Shown here piece by piece: positions 1-9,300 of a stretch of 64,000 bases of DNA (position 1 is its first letter; the number at the start of each line of letters is the position of its first letter). This stretch comes from JBBQHX01 sp035306065 (GTDB lineage: Bacteria; Gemmatimonadota; Gemmatimonadetes; Gemmatimonadales; Gemmatimonadaceae). The translations under genes and the position numbers were made by a program. The notes under the pieces are model-generated. The model had not been told where the DNA came from. It searched no databases and saw only the letters and a list, made by a program, of their open reading frames with translations. The DNA lies in assembly GCA_035306065.1 (NCBI GenBank), contig DATGOL010000207.1, forward strand, positions 31,962-95,961, in the 5' to 3' direction.

Positions 1-635
1 CTGCGCGTCTGGCTGCCGTCGCCGTACAGGGTGAGCGGGTTTCCCTTGAGCGCCTGCACGATGAAGTTGGACACCACACGTCCATCGCTGGGACGCATGC
101 GCGGCCCGTAGGTGTTGAAGATTCGAACGATGCGAGTGTCCAGGCCGTGGAAGCGGTGATACGCCATCGTCAGGGCCTCGGCAAAGCGCTTCGCTTCATC
201 GTACACGCCGCGCGGACCAACCGGATTCACATTGCCCCAGTACGATTCCGGCTGCGGATGGATGAGCGGATCTCCGTACACCTCGCTGGTGGACGCGAGC
301 ATGAAGCGGGCATTCTTGGCCTTCGCGATACCGAGCGCGTTATGCGTTCCCAGCGCACCAACCTTGAGCGTCGGTATGGGGTGCTCGAGATAGTCCACCG
401 GGCTTGCCGGGCTGGCAAAGTGCAGCACGCCTTGCAGCTGCCCCGCTACGAACGTAGGCGTATAGATGTTGTGGTGAATGAACTGAAAGCGATCGTCTCC
501 CGACAGGTGAGCCAGGTTGTCCGGGCTGCCGGTAAGAAAGTTGTCCAGCCCCACCACCTCGTGGCCGTCACGGAGAAAGCGATCGGTAAGGTGCGAACCG
601 AGAAAGCCGGCAGCGCCGGTGATCAGAACTCTCAA
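1..635 (-). CDS. uxs: UDP-glucuronate decarboxylase (UDP-xylose synthase), 3' part cut by window edge
   Basis: Extended SDR enzyme that converts UDP-glucuronate to UDP-xylose in the cytosol, using bound NAD+. About 211 N-terminal residues are visible of the roughly 310 usual for the family; the C-terminus lies beyond base 1. The N-terminus has the nucleotide-binding motif ITGAAGFLG, followed by HFASPASP, STSEVYGDP with the active-site Ser, and the YDEAK catalytic Tyr/Lys pair. These motifs are typical of bacterial UXS rather than of 4-epimerases. The start is a TTG at 635-633 that overlaps the TGA of the upstream UDP-glucose dehydrogenase gene (TTGA overlap). The neighbour makes the UDP-glucuronate substrate, so the two genes form a two-step UDP-xylose module. 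Product specificity is inferred from motifs. Confidence 0.88.
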   Translation of the reverse strand, partial: MRVLITGAAGFLGSHLTDRFLRDGHEVVGLDNFLTGSPDNLAHLSGDDRFQFIHHNIYTPTFVAGQLQGVLHFASPASPVDYLEHPIPTLKVGALGTHNALGIAKAKNARFMLASTSEVYGDPLIHPQPESYWGNVNPVGPRGVYDEAKRFAEALTMAYHRFHGLDTRIVRIFNTYGPRMRPSDGRVVSNFIVQALKGNPLTLYGDGSQTR

Positions 636-1936
636 GTGAGTCTCCCGAAGCAGTCGTAAGTGAACCCCATGCGCTGAAGCTTGCTGGGGTCGTACAGGTT
701 CCTGCCGTCAATCACGATCCGCCCTCGCATGTCCTTCTGAATGCGCTCGAAATCCGGATTACGGTACTGGTTCCATTCGGTAACCACCACGAGCGCATCA
801 GCGCCTTCGATGGCGGCATAGTTCGACTCCGCGTACTCGATGCGGTCGCCGATCCGTCTGCGTGCCTCCGTCATTGCGACCGGATCGTGTGCCACCACTT
901 CGGCGCCCGCCTCCAGAAGCTGGTCTATGAGCACCAGTGCGGGCGCCTCACGCATGTCATCCGTATTGGGCTTGAAGGCAAGCCCCCAGACGGCGATTCG
1001 CTTTCCGCGCAGATCGCCGTTCATTGCAGTGTGAAGCTTCTCGAACAGACGCCGCTTCTGCTGATCGTTTACGGACTCGACGGCTTCGAGCACCTGCAGG
1101 TTCACGTCCCGCTCCGCTGCCGCGCGAACGAGTGCCTGTACGTCCTTCGGAAAGCAGGAACCACCGTAGCCAGGGCCCGGGAACAGGAATGATGCGCCGA
1201 TGCGCGGGTCGCTTCCCATGCCGCGCCTCACGAGCTCCACGTTCGCGCCAACCTTCTCGCAAAGGTTCGCAATCTCGTTCATGAACGAGATCCGCGTGGC
1301 AAGCATGGCGTTGGCCGCGTACTTGGTCATCTCCGCGGAGGCAATGTCCATGTACAGGATGGGCTTCCCAGTTCGGACGAACGGCGCATACAGCTCCGCC
1401 ATGGCCGAGCGTGCAAAGTCGCTCTCGCAACCCACCACCACGCGATCGGGGTAGAGGAAGTCATCCACGGCGCTCCCTTCCTTGAGGAACTCCGGGTTGC
1501 TGCAAACGTGATAGGGAACGGTGGCGTGCCTGGCCAGAACGGCCTCCACCTTTCGCGCGGTGCCAACCGGAACGGTTGACTTGGTGACTACCACCGCCTC
1601 ACGGCGGAGGCTCTTTCCGATATTCTCCGTTGCCGCAAGAACGTACTTCAGGTCTGCGGAGCCATCCTCGTCCGGCGGGGTTCCAACCGCAATGAAAACC
1701 ACCTGCGCATTGGACGCCGCATCTGCAACGTCCGTGGTAAACTGCAGGCGTCCGGCTGCCTGGTTTTCCTCCACCATGCGATCGAGCCCGGGCTCATAGA
1801 TCGGAATCTCATTCTTCTTCAGCCGCTCGATCTTCCCCTCATCCAGGTCAGCGCAGATGACGTCGTTCCCGGTTTCCGCGAGACACGCACCCGCAACGAG
1901 ACCCACATAGCCCGTACCGATCACCGTCACATTCAC
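632..1936 (-). CDS. ugd: UDP-glucose 6-dehydrogenase
   Basis: NAD-dependent enzyme that oxidises UDP-glucose twice to UDP-glucuronate. It has an N-terminal Rossmann motif VIGTGYVGLVAGACLAE, the conserved NPEFLKEGSA segment, the catalytic-cysteine motif GYGGSCFPKD, and the C-terminal UDP-binding domain with GLAFKPNTDDMREAPA. Length (434 aa) fits the family. A TTG at 1942 is possible, but GGGAG at 1950-1946 lies only 3 nt from it and 9 nt from the GTG at 1936, so I prefer GTG. It overlaps uxs by four bases and follows the second sugar-nucleotide dehydrogenase after about 130 nt. The product feeds both UDP-xylose and other uronic-acid glycans. Confidence 0.93.
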   Translation of the reverse strand: MNVTVIGTGYVGLVAGACLAETGNDVICADLDEGKIERLKKNEIPIYEPGLDRMVEENQAAGRLQFTTDVADAASNAQVVFIAVGTPPDEDGSADLKYVLAATENIGKSLRREAVVVTKSTVPVGTARKVEAVLARHATVPYHVCSNPEFLKEGSAVDDFLYPDRVVVGCESDFARSAMAELYAPFVRTGKPILYMDIASAEMTKYAANAMLATRISFMNEIANLCEKVGANVELVRRGMGSDPRIGASFLFPGPGYGGSCFPKDVQALVRAAAERDVNLQVLEAVESVNDQQKRRLFEKLHTAMNGDLRGKRIAVWGLAFKPNTDDMREAPALVLIDQLLEAGAEVVAHDPVAMTEARRRIGDRIEYAESNYAAIEGADALVVVTEWNQYRNPDFERIQKDMRGRIVIDGRNLYDPSKLQRMGFTYDCFGRLT

Positions 1937-2065
1937 GTGCAAATACTCCCAGGCAGGCGGCAGTGCCGCTCAGTTGACTGTTTGCAACCACGTCCCGTGG
2001 CGCAGCCGACCGGGCGCACCTCCACGCCCCAGCGGCAACTCGTACGGCATTGCGACAGCCTCACG

Positions 2066-3424
2066 TTAGCGGGCCATGCCCGCCGCGGGAACCGCTGACA
2101 GCGCAATGAGTCGTGCCCTGGAGGGATGCATGCGGGCGGTTGCATTACGCGTGTCCACCACTACGTCCGCATGATCGAGCACGGTCTGGTAGTCCACCCC
2201 GTCGTGGTCCGTTACGATAACCACTGCATCCGCGCGCTCGAGTTCCTCCTGTGAGAACGGCACTCCAACCATGGAATGGTCGCCATCGCGGAACTGCGGG
2301 ATGAACGGATCGTGATATACCACGTCGGCGCCGCGACCCTCGAGCAGCCGGATCACATCCAGCGCCGGGCTCTCGCGCATGTCGTCAATGTTCTTCTTGT
2401 ACGCCACGCCGAGTACCAGGATGCGGCTGCCATTCACCGACTTCCTCACGTCGTTGAGCGCGCGGGAAACCTTTTCCGCCACCATGTCAGGCATGGCGCT
2501 GTTGATCTCGCTCGCCAGGTCAATGAAGCGCGTCTTGTAGTTGAGCGTGCGCATCTTCCAGGCGAGATAGTGCGGATCCAGAGGGATGCAGTGTCCGCCG
2601 ATGCCGGGGCCCGGCGTGAACTTCATGAAGCCGAAGGGCTTCGTGGCAGCTGCGTCAATCACTTCCCATACGTCCACGCCGAGCTTGTCACAGACGATCG
2701 CCATCTCGTTCACGAGCCCGATGTTCACCGCGCGGAACGTGTTCTCGAGAAGCTTCACGAGTTCCGCGCACTCCGTGCTTGACACCGGAACGACCGTGTC
2801 GATCGTGGACGAATACAGCGCATGCGCAGCGCTGGTGCAGGCCGGCGTTATGCCACCCACCACCTTCGGCGTGTTCCTCGTGTGCCACACGTCATTGCCG
2901 GGGTCAACACGCTCGGGGCTGAAGGCCACGAACACGTCTTCGCCAACCGTGAGGCCGGCGGACTCGAGTCGCGGAACAACGAGCTCGCGTGTGGTGCCAG
3001 GGTAAGTGGTACTCTCGAGAACGATCAGCAGCCCAGGGTGGGCATTGCGCGCAACCGCGTCCATTGCGGAGAGCACATAGCTCATGTCCGGATCGCGCGT
3101 CTTGGAAAGTGGCGTGGGAACCGCGATGGAGATGGCGTCTGCCTCTCCCATGCGAGCCTCGTTCGTGGTTGCCACAATCTTTCCGGAGTCCACGAGCTGC
3201 TTCAGCTTGCTCGATGGCACATCCTGAATGTGCGACTCGCCGCGGTTGATACCGTCTACCGCGCGCTGGCTCACGTCGTAGCCGATCACCTTGAAGCCGG
3301 CGTTCGCGAACTCCACAGCGAGGGGAAGTCCCACGTATCCGAGTCCCACTACCGCTACGGTGGCAGAACGGTCGTTGATTCGTGAGAGCAGCTGATTGTG
3401 ACTCTCGGAGGCTACTGGATTCAT
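2066..3424 (-). CDS. wbpA: UDP-N-acetylglucosamine 6-dehydrogenase (WbpA-like nucleotide sugar dehydrogenase)
   Basis: Second nucleotide-sugar dehydrogenase, 452 aa, of the WbpA/WecC branch rather than the Ugd branch. The Rossmann motif VVGLGYVGLPLAVEFA, the active-site region PGPGIGGHCIPLDPHYL with its catalytic Cys, and the C-terminal VLGVAYKKNIDDMRESP are all visible. The upstream genes encode the oxidoreductase, aminotransferase and acetyltransferase that act on UDP-GlcNAcA, which argues for UDP-GlcNAc as substrate; UDP-ManNAc remains possible. AAGGA lies about 8 nt before the ATG at 3424. The gene follows the aminotransferase by 33 nt. It shares a fold with Ugd but is clearly a different subfamily. 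Confidence 0.87.
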   Translation of the reverse strand: MNPVASESHNQLLSRINDRSATVAVVGLGYVGLPLAVEFANAGFKVIGYDVSQRAVDGINRGESHIQDVPSSKLKQLVDSGKIVATTNEARMGEADAISIAVPTPLSKTRDPDMSYVLSAMDAVARNAHPGLLIVLESTTYPGTTRELVVPRLESAGLTVGEDVFVAFSPERVDPGNDVWHTRNTPKVVGGITPACTSAAHALYSSTIDTVVPVSSTECAELVKLLENTFRAVNIGLVNEMAIVCDKLGVDVWEVIDAAATKPFGFMKFTPGPGIGGHCIPLDPHYLAWKMRTLNYKTRFIDLASEINSAMPDMVAEKVSRALNDVRKSVNGSRILVLGVAYKKNIDDMRESPALDVIRLLEGRGADVVYHDPFIPQFRDGDHSMVGVPFSQEELERADAVVIVTDHDGVDYQTVLDHADVVVDTRNATARMHPSRARLIALSAVPAAGMAR

Positions 3425-3457
3425 CGGATGTTCCTTACAGTGCGCGTCTGCGCGTTC

Positions 3458-4570
3458 TTATCGTCCGTAGAAGGCCCGCACCGCCGAGGCAACCTCGTCG
3501 AGCTGAACCTGCGTGAGCTCAGGGTAAATCGGGAGTGATATCACTTCCTGCGCTGCCTTTTCGGCCTCCGGGCAGCTGCCCGGCTGGTAGCCGAGGTACT
3601 CAAAGCAGGGTTGCAGGTGCAGCGGCAACGGGTAATAGATGGCCGAACCGATTCCGCGAGCGCCCAGATATTCCTTGAGCTCATCACGACGCTCAACCCT
3701 GAGAGTGTACTGGTTATAGATCGATTCGTTGTCCGGGTCCACCCACGGTGTTGTCACAGCTGCGAGATCTGCAAACGCCTCATTGTAGAAGGCTGCATTC
3801 TCCCGCCGCTTCGCACTCCAGCCTGCGAGATGCGGGAGCTTTGCACTCAGCACCACTGCCTGCAGCGCATCCAGCCTGCTGTTGTACCCCACTTCCTCAT
3901 GATGGTAGGTGCGCACGCTGCCGTGCGTACGAAGCCTCATGAGGCGATTGAAAAGCGCTTCGTCCTGAGTGACGATCATCCCCCCGTCTCCGTACCCACC
4001 CAGATTCTTGGACGGGAAAAAGGAGAAGGTTCCGATTGTCGCGAAGGCCCCTGCCGGTGTCCAGCTGCCGCCTATTCGACGTCTCGCGCCGATGGACTGG
4101 GCGGCGTCCTCGATCACTGGCAAACCGCCTGCCGCCTGCTTCACGGCCTCCAGCGGCGCCATCTGCCCGAACAGGTCCACCGGAACCACGGCACGGGTGC
4201 GACTGGTCACCGCCGCCGTCACCGCCTCGGGCGAGATATTGAATGACCGTGGCTCGATATCCACGAATACGGGGCGCGCGCCGACGTTGTGGATCGTTCC
4301 GGCCGTCGCAAAAAAAGTGAACGGGGTTGTTACGACTTCGTCATCCCTGCCCACATCCAGGGCCCGCAGCGCAAGCAGGAGCGCATCGGTTCCGCTCGCA
4401 CACCCCACCGCATACCGCGTATCCGAGAGCTCCGCCACCTCCCGCTCGAGCTTCGCTACGGCCTCACCGAGAATGAACCTCTGCTCCTCCACGAGAGAGA
4501 GTATTCCCGGAATCACCTCATCCCGGATGGTATCGTGCTGAGCGCGCAGGTCGAGCAGAGGTACAGGCAT
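3458..4570 (-). CDS. wbpE: DegT/DnrJ/EryC1/StrS sugar aminotransferase (WbpE-like)
   Basis: PLP-dependent aminotransferase expected to convert UDP-3-keto-GlcNAcA to the 3-amino sugar. The family start MPVPLLDLRAQ fits the ATG at 4570 (370 aa); the frame stays open upstream but that extension looks non-coding. Visible motifs: GCASGTDALLLALRAL (phosphate-binding loop), VIEDAAQSIGA (Asp contacting the PLP ring), and TFSFFPSKNLGGYGDGG, whose Lys should form the Schiff base. C-terminal segments GYNSRLDALQA and YYPLPLHLQPCF are typical of the family. It lies between the oxidoreductase (80 nt upstream) and the dehydrogenase (33 nt downstream). The substrate assignment rests on this four-gene context. 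Confidence 0.87.
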   Translation of the reverse strand: MPVPLLDLRAQHDTIRDEVIPGILSLVEEQRFILGEAVAKLEREVAELSDTRYAVGCASGTDALLLALRALDVGRDDEVVTTPFTFFATAGTIHNVGARPVFVDIEPRSFNISPEAVTAAVTSRTRAVVPVDLFGQMAPLEAVKQAAGGLPVIEDAAQSIGARRRIGGSWTPAGAFATIGTFSFFPSKNLGGYGDGGMIVTQDEALFNRLMRLRTHGSVRTYHHEEVGYNSRLDALQAVVLSAKLPHLAGWSAKRRENAAFYNEAFADLAAVTTPWVDPDNESIYNQYTLRVERRDELKEYLGARGIGSAIYYPLPLHLQPCFEYLGYQPGSCPEAEKAAQEVISLPIYPELTQVQLDEVASAVRAFYGR

Positions 4571-4649
4571 CTGTGTGGCCGGAATCAGGTCTGGTATTGC
4601 AGCTGGGAGTAGATGCGAAAAGTCGCTTGCCGCACTGCGATTGGAACGC

Positions 4650-5696
4650 TCACCGCCTGATCTGCAACGGAATGGGAACCTCGCAGCCGGTACGCGCCGA
4701 CTCGTAGATGCCCAGCACCAGTTCCAGCGACTTGCGCCCTGCACGACCATCGGTGTCCGGATTCATCTCTCCGCGAATCGCGGCGAGAACGTTCCGGTAG
4801 TAGCCCTCATGGCCGTACCCGTACACATTCGGCGGGTTGGTGTCGGCAGCATCCACCAGCTTGTCGTCGTCGTCGTAATCCTCGAACTGCCAGGTTTCCA
4901 CGCGATTCACCGCGGTACCGCCAATCTTCACCGACCCCGTTTCACCCAGGATGGTGATGGATCCCTCGAGGTTTCGCGGATAGGTGAGCATTGTAACCTC
5001 GATGGTACCCAGTGCTCCGCTGCGGAACTTGAGTACGGCAACGCCCGTATCCTCGGACTCGATCTGCCTGGCGAGGGTCGCGGTCTTCGCGATTACACTC
5101 TCTACCGGGCCAACCAGCCACTGGATCAGGTCAACGTAGTGAGACGCCTGGTTGAGGAACGCGCCGCCGTCGAACTCCCACGTGCCACGCCAGGGAGCCT
5201 GGTCGTAGTACTCCTGCGGACGCGTCCACCTTACCGTGCAGTTTGCCAGGAAGATCCGGCCGAACCTGCCCTTGTCGATCGCGCGCTTCAGCAGCTGCAC
5301 GGGAGCGTTCAGCCGGTTCTGCTTCACGACGAAGAGCTTGACGCCGGCTGCATCACACGCGTGCACGAGCTCGTCTGCCGCCGTAAGCGAGATGGCCATC
5401 GGCTTCTCGGAGATGACGTGCTTCCCCGCCCCGGCCGCCATGATTCCGTGCTTCGGATGAAGGCCACTCGGCGTGCAGATTGCCACCGCGTCGCAGGGCG
5501 CTTCCGAGAGCATTCGCTCGTAGCTGGTGAAAGCCGGCACGCCATGAGCATCTGCCGCGGCATTGGCGCGCTCCGGCACGATGTCACAAACCGCGGCCAG
5601 CTCCAGGCCTTCCACCCGCTCTATTGCCTCGAAGTGGTTGCGCGAGATACGGCCGCAGCCAACCAGCGCTATTCGCAGGGTGCCTGACGCGTTCAA
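4650..5696 (-). CDS. wbpB: Gfo/Idh/MocA oxidoreductase, UDP-GlcNAcA 3-dehydrogenase (WbpB-like)
   Basis: NAD-dependent oxidoreductase expected to oxidise C3 of UDP-N-acetylglucosaminuronate to the 3-keto sugar that the WbpE-like enzyme aminates. The N-terminal fold has ALVGCGRISRNHFEAI and ICTPSGLHPKHGIMAAGAGK. The key motif EKPMAI carries the conserved Lys, and the second domain has ASHYVDLIQWLVGP with the conserved His. Length 348 aa is normal. The start appears to be TTG at 5696, with GAGG about 7 nt upstream. A short run of Asp (YDDDDK) near residue 275 gives a GTC microsatellite in the DNA but keeps the frame. The WbpD-like gene ends 43 nt upstream. Confidence 0.85.
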   Translation of the reverse strand: MNASGTLRIALVGCGRISRNHFEAIERVEGLELAAVCDIVPERANAAADAHGVPAFTSYERMLSEAPCDAVAICTPSGLHPKHGIMAAGAGKHVISEKPMAISLTAADELVHACDAAGVKLFVVKQNRLNAPVQLLKRAIDKGRFGRIFLANCTVRWTRPQEYYDQAPWRGTWEFDGGAFLNQASHYVDLIQWLVGPVESVIAKTATLARQIESEDTGVAVLKFRSGALGTIEVTMLTYPRNLEGSITILGETGSVKIGGTAVNRVETWQFEDYDDDDKLVDAADTNPPNVYGYGHEGYYRNVLAAIRGEMNPDTDGRAGRKSLELVLGIYESARTGCEVPIPLQIRR

Positions 5697-5739
5697 CTGG
5701 CCGCCTCGGTAACGACGGCGTTCACGATGCCTCTCGGAT

Positions 5740-6318
5740 TCAACGGTCCTCCTCGATTAGCCTGAGTCCCTCGCCGGAGCGTTCGTACACGGTGCCACAC
5801 GATTCACAGGCACTCTCCCCGGAATCGGCCAGCCTCTCTCCACACCGGCACATCCAGCCTATCCGGCGAGCAGGCATTCCGACTACCAGGGCAAATGGAG
5901 CCACATCCTTCGTGACAACAGCGCCAGCTCCGACAAATGCATACTCGCCTAGCGTCAACCCGCACACAACGGTGGCATTCGCCCCGATCGTGGCGCCGCG
6001 CCTCACCAGAGTGCGCTGGTATTCGTGCTTGCGCGAAACGGCACTACGCGGGTTCAGCACATTCGTGAACACCATGCTCGGACCGCAGAACACGTCGTCC
6101 TCCAGCTCCACACCTTCGTAAATCGACACGTTGTTCTGGATCTTCACGTTGTTCCCTATGCGCACCCCACCCATCACCACAACGTTCTGCCCCAGTGAGC
6201 AACTGTTTCCGATACGCGCGCCTGGCATAACGTGGCAGAAGTGCCAGATGCGCGTACCTTCGCCCACCTCGGCACCATCGTCCACGTAGCTCGATTCATG
6301 AATGAAGGGAGCAGACAT
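5740..6318 (-). CDS. wbpD: Hexapeptide-repeat UDP-amino-sugar N-acetyltransferase (WbpD-like)
   Basis: Left-handed beta-helix acetyltransferase expected to acetylate the 3-amino group of UDP-GlcNAc3NA with acetyl-CoA. The sequence is a series of hexapeptide turns (ARIGNSCSLGQNVVVMGGVRIGNNV and similar) from about residue 10 to 150, and includes the conserved NVLNPRS-type loop. The 192-residue length from the ATG at 6318 matches WbpD. AAGGA lies 6 nt before that ATG. The C-terminus (RCGERL then SGESACESCGTVY) has four Cys in two CxxC-like pairs, resembling a small zinc ribbon; whether it binds metal cannot be seen from the sequence. The gene starts 29 nt after carB ends. Confidence 0.87.
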   Translation of the reverse strand: MSAPFIHESSYVDDGAEVGEGTRIWHFCHVMPGARIGNSCSLGQNVVVMGGVRIGNNVKIQNNVSIYEGVELEDDVFCGPSMVFTNVLNPRSAVSRKHEYQRTLVRRGATIGANATVVCGLTLGEYAFVGAGAVVTKDVAPFALVVGMPARRIGWMCRCGERLADSGESACESCGTVYERSGEGLRLIEEDR

Positions 6319-6347
6319 TACGATATCCTTGCGCCCGGATTCCGGAA

Positions 6348-9300
6348 TCAGGCTGCACCAACGGGTGACAGCGTTGCATGCCATTCCTGCAGCGACTTCA
6401 CCGCCGGCTCGCGGGAACGAAGCGAGAGGATCGCATCTCCGGCAGCGGAGGCAGCGGACAGCGTGGTGGTGTATGGAACCCTGTTGGCTATGGCAGCCTG
6501 ACGCAGCGTGTAGTCATCACGCTGTGCGTGCTTGCCAAGTGGCGTGTTGATCAGCAACTGGATGTCTCCGTTGACGATCATGTCCATACCGTGCGGCCTT
6601 CCCTCATGCACCTTCAACACCCGCTCGGCCGGGATTCCCAGGCCTCGCAGGTAGTTCGCGGTGCCTGACGTAGCCATGATCCCGAAGCCCATTTCATGGA
6701 ATCGCCTCACGATGGGAACGGCCGCGGCCTTGTCGCCATCGTTCACGGTGACGAAGATGTTGCCCTCCAGCGGGAGCGAGTTCTCCGCCGCAACCTGTGC
6801 CTTGGCAAACGCGGTCCCGAAGGTGGTGGCAATACCCATCACCTCTCCGGTGGAACGCATCTCCGGGCCAAGTATGGGGTCGAACTCACGGAACTTCTTG
6901 AAGGGGAACACCGCCTCCTTAACGCTCACGAACGACGGAACTATCTCGCTGGTGAACCCGATGTCCTTCAGGAGTTCGCCGGTCATCACTCGCGCTGCGT
7001 AGGACGCGAGCGGCACACCGATGGCCTTTGACACGAACGGAATGGTGCGACTTCCACGTGGATTCACCTCGAGCACGTATACCACTCCGCCCTTTACCGC
7101 GAACTGAACGTTGATCAGCCCAACCACGCCGAGCGCCTTTGCAAGCGCAACGGTATGCTCGCGCATCATCTCGACGTCGGCAGCATCGATCAGGTACGGC
7201 GGCAGCACACATGCGGAATCGCCCGAGTGAATGCCGGCGTCTTCAATGTGCTGCATGACGCCGCCGATCACGACGTCGGTTCCATCCGAGATCGCATCCA
7301 CATCGGCCTCGTACGCGTCCTCGAGGAAGCTGTCGATGAGAACCGGCCTGTCTTCGGAAACGAGCGCTGCACGCTCGAAGTACTCGCGCAGTTGCGCCTC
7401 GTCGTACACGATCTCCATGGCGCGACCACCGAGCACGTACGACGGCCGCACGAGAATCGGATAGCCTATCCGGTTGGCGATCTCAACAGATTCGTCCACG
7501 CTCGTTGCAGTCCCGTTCTCCGGCTGCCTGATTCCCAGCTGGCGTGCGATCGCGTCGAAGCGCTTCCGGTCCTCCGCGATGTCTATTGCATCCGGTGACG
7601 TGCCCAGTATCGGGACTCCCGCTGCCTCCAACTGCCTGGTGAGCTTCAGCGGCGTCTGTCCGCCAAGCTGCACTATCACGCCAAGCGGCTTCTCACGGTC
7701 TACGATCTCGAGGACGTCCTCGAACGTGAGCGGCTCGAAGTAAAGCTTGTCGGACGTGTCGAAGTCCGTGGATACGGTTTCCGGGTTGGAGTTGACCATG
7801 ATGGTCTCGAAACCACGCTCGCGAAGTGCAAGCGCCGCACGAACGCAGCAGTAGTCGAACTCTACACCCTGCCCGATCCTGTTCGGCCCGGACCCCAGGA
7901 TGATCACGGACTCCCTGCCGGTTCTCGGAGACTCACTCTCCTCGTCGTAGCAGGAGTACAGGTACGGGGTGGACGACGGAAACTCTCCCGCACACGTATC
8001 CACCATCTTGTACGCCGGGCGAACGCCGAGTGCCCAGCGGCGTTCACGCACTGCCTGCTCCGATTCCGCGCGCAGTACTCCAAGCTGCCGGTCGCTGAAG
8101 CCCATGCGCTTCATTGCACGAAGTGACTTCTCGTCAGTCTCCGCAAGCGCGGCATACTCGCGCTCCGCCTCAATCAGCTCCTCGAGCTGCCAGAGGAACC
8201 ACCTGTCAATGCGCGTCAGTTCGTGGATCTCCTCCACGTCGAAGCCCGCGAGGAACGCGCGCTTGACCTGGAAGATGCGCTCGGGCGTCGGCTGCCTCAG
8301 TGCTGCACGAAGTGTCTCGGGGGTGGCGTCAGGCAGGCGATCGTCATCCAGCTTGTTTGCGGCTGTCCATCCGGTGCGTCCGTTCTCGAGTGCGCGAAGT
8401 CCCTTCTGGAACGCCTCCTTGAACGTGCGCCCGATTGCCATGGACTCACCCACCGACTTCATCTGGGTGGTCAGACGCGGGTCCGAAGCCGTGAACTTCT
8501 CGAAGGCGAACCGCGGGCACTTCACCACCACGTAGTCCAGCACGGGCTCAAAGGAGGCCGGCGTGGTACGCGTTATGTCGTTGGGAATCTCGTCCAGCGT
8601 GTAACCAACTGCCAGCTTGGCCCCGATACGCGCAATGGGAAATCCGGTTGCCTTGGACGCCAGTGCAGACGAACGCGAAACGCGCGGATTCATCTCGATC
8701 ACCAGCAGGTCGCCGTTCTCCGGGCTTACAGCAAACTGGATATTGCAGCCACCAGCCTCCACTCCGATCTCGCGAATCACCTTCACTGCGGCGTCTCGCA
8801 TTACCTGGTACTCGCGATCGGTGAGCGTCATCGCAGGCGCCACGGTAATGGAGTCACCGGTGTGCACACCCATTGGATCGATGTTCTCGATGGAGCACAC
8901 GATCACCACGTTGTCCGCGTGATCGCGCATCACCTCCAGCTCGAACTCCTTCCAGCCGAGCACACTCTGCTCGATGAGCACCTCGCCTACCGGAGACTCC
9001 GAGAGGCCGCGCCTCACGATTGCCTCGAACTCATCCCTGTTGTACGCCACACCACCGCCTGCTCCGCCCAGCGTGAACGACGGCCGGATGATGGCCGGAA
9101 AGCCGGTTTCCTCCGCAACGTCCAGCGCTTCCTGCCAGCTTGCCGCTACACGACCCTTCGGAACCTGAAGTCCGATCCGCTCCATCGCCTCCGAGAACAG
9201 CGCACGATCCTCGGCCACCTTGATAGCACGCTCCTTGGCGCCGATAAGCTCCACTCCGTACTTCTCCAGAACGCCATTCTCGGCAAGCGCCAGAGCCGTA

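Noticed and set aside
4860..4880. GTC/GAC microsatellite in wbpB
   Set aside because: It encodes four Asp in frame within a normal-length protein; no sign of phase variation beyond the short repeat.
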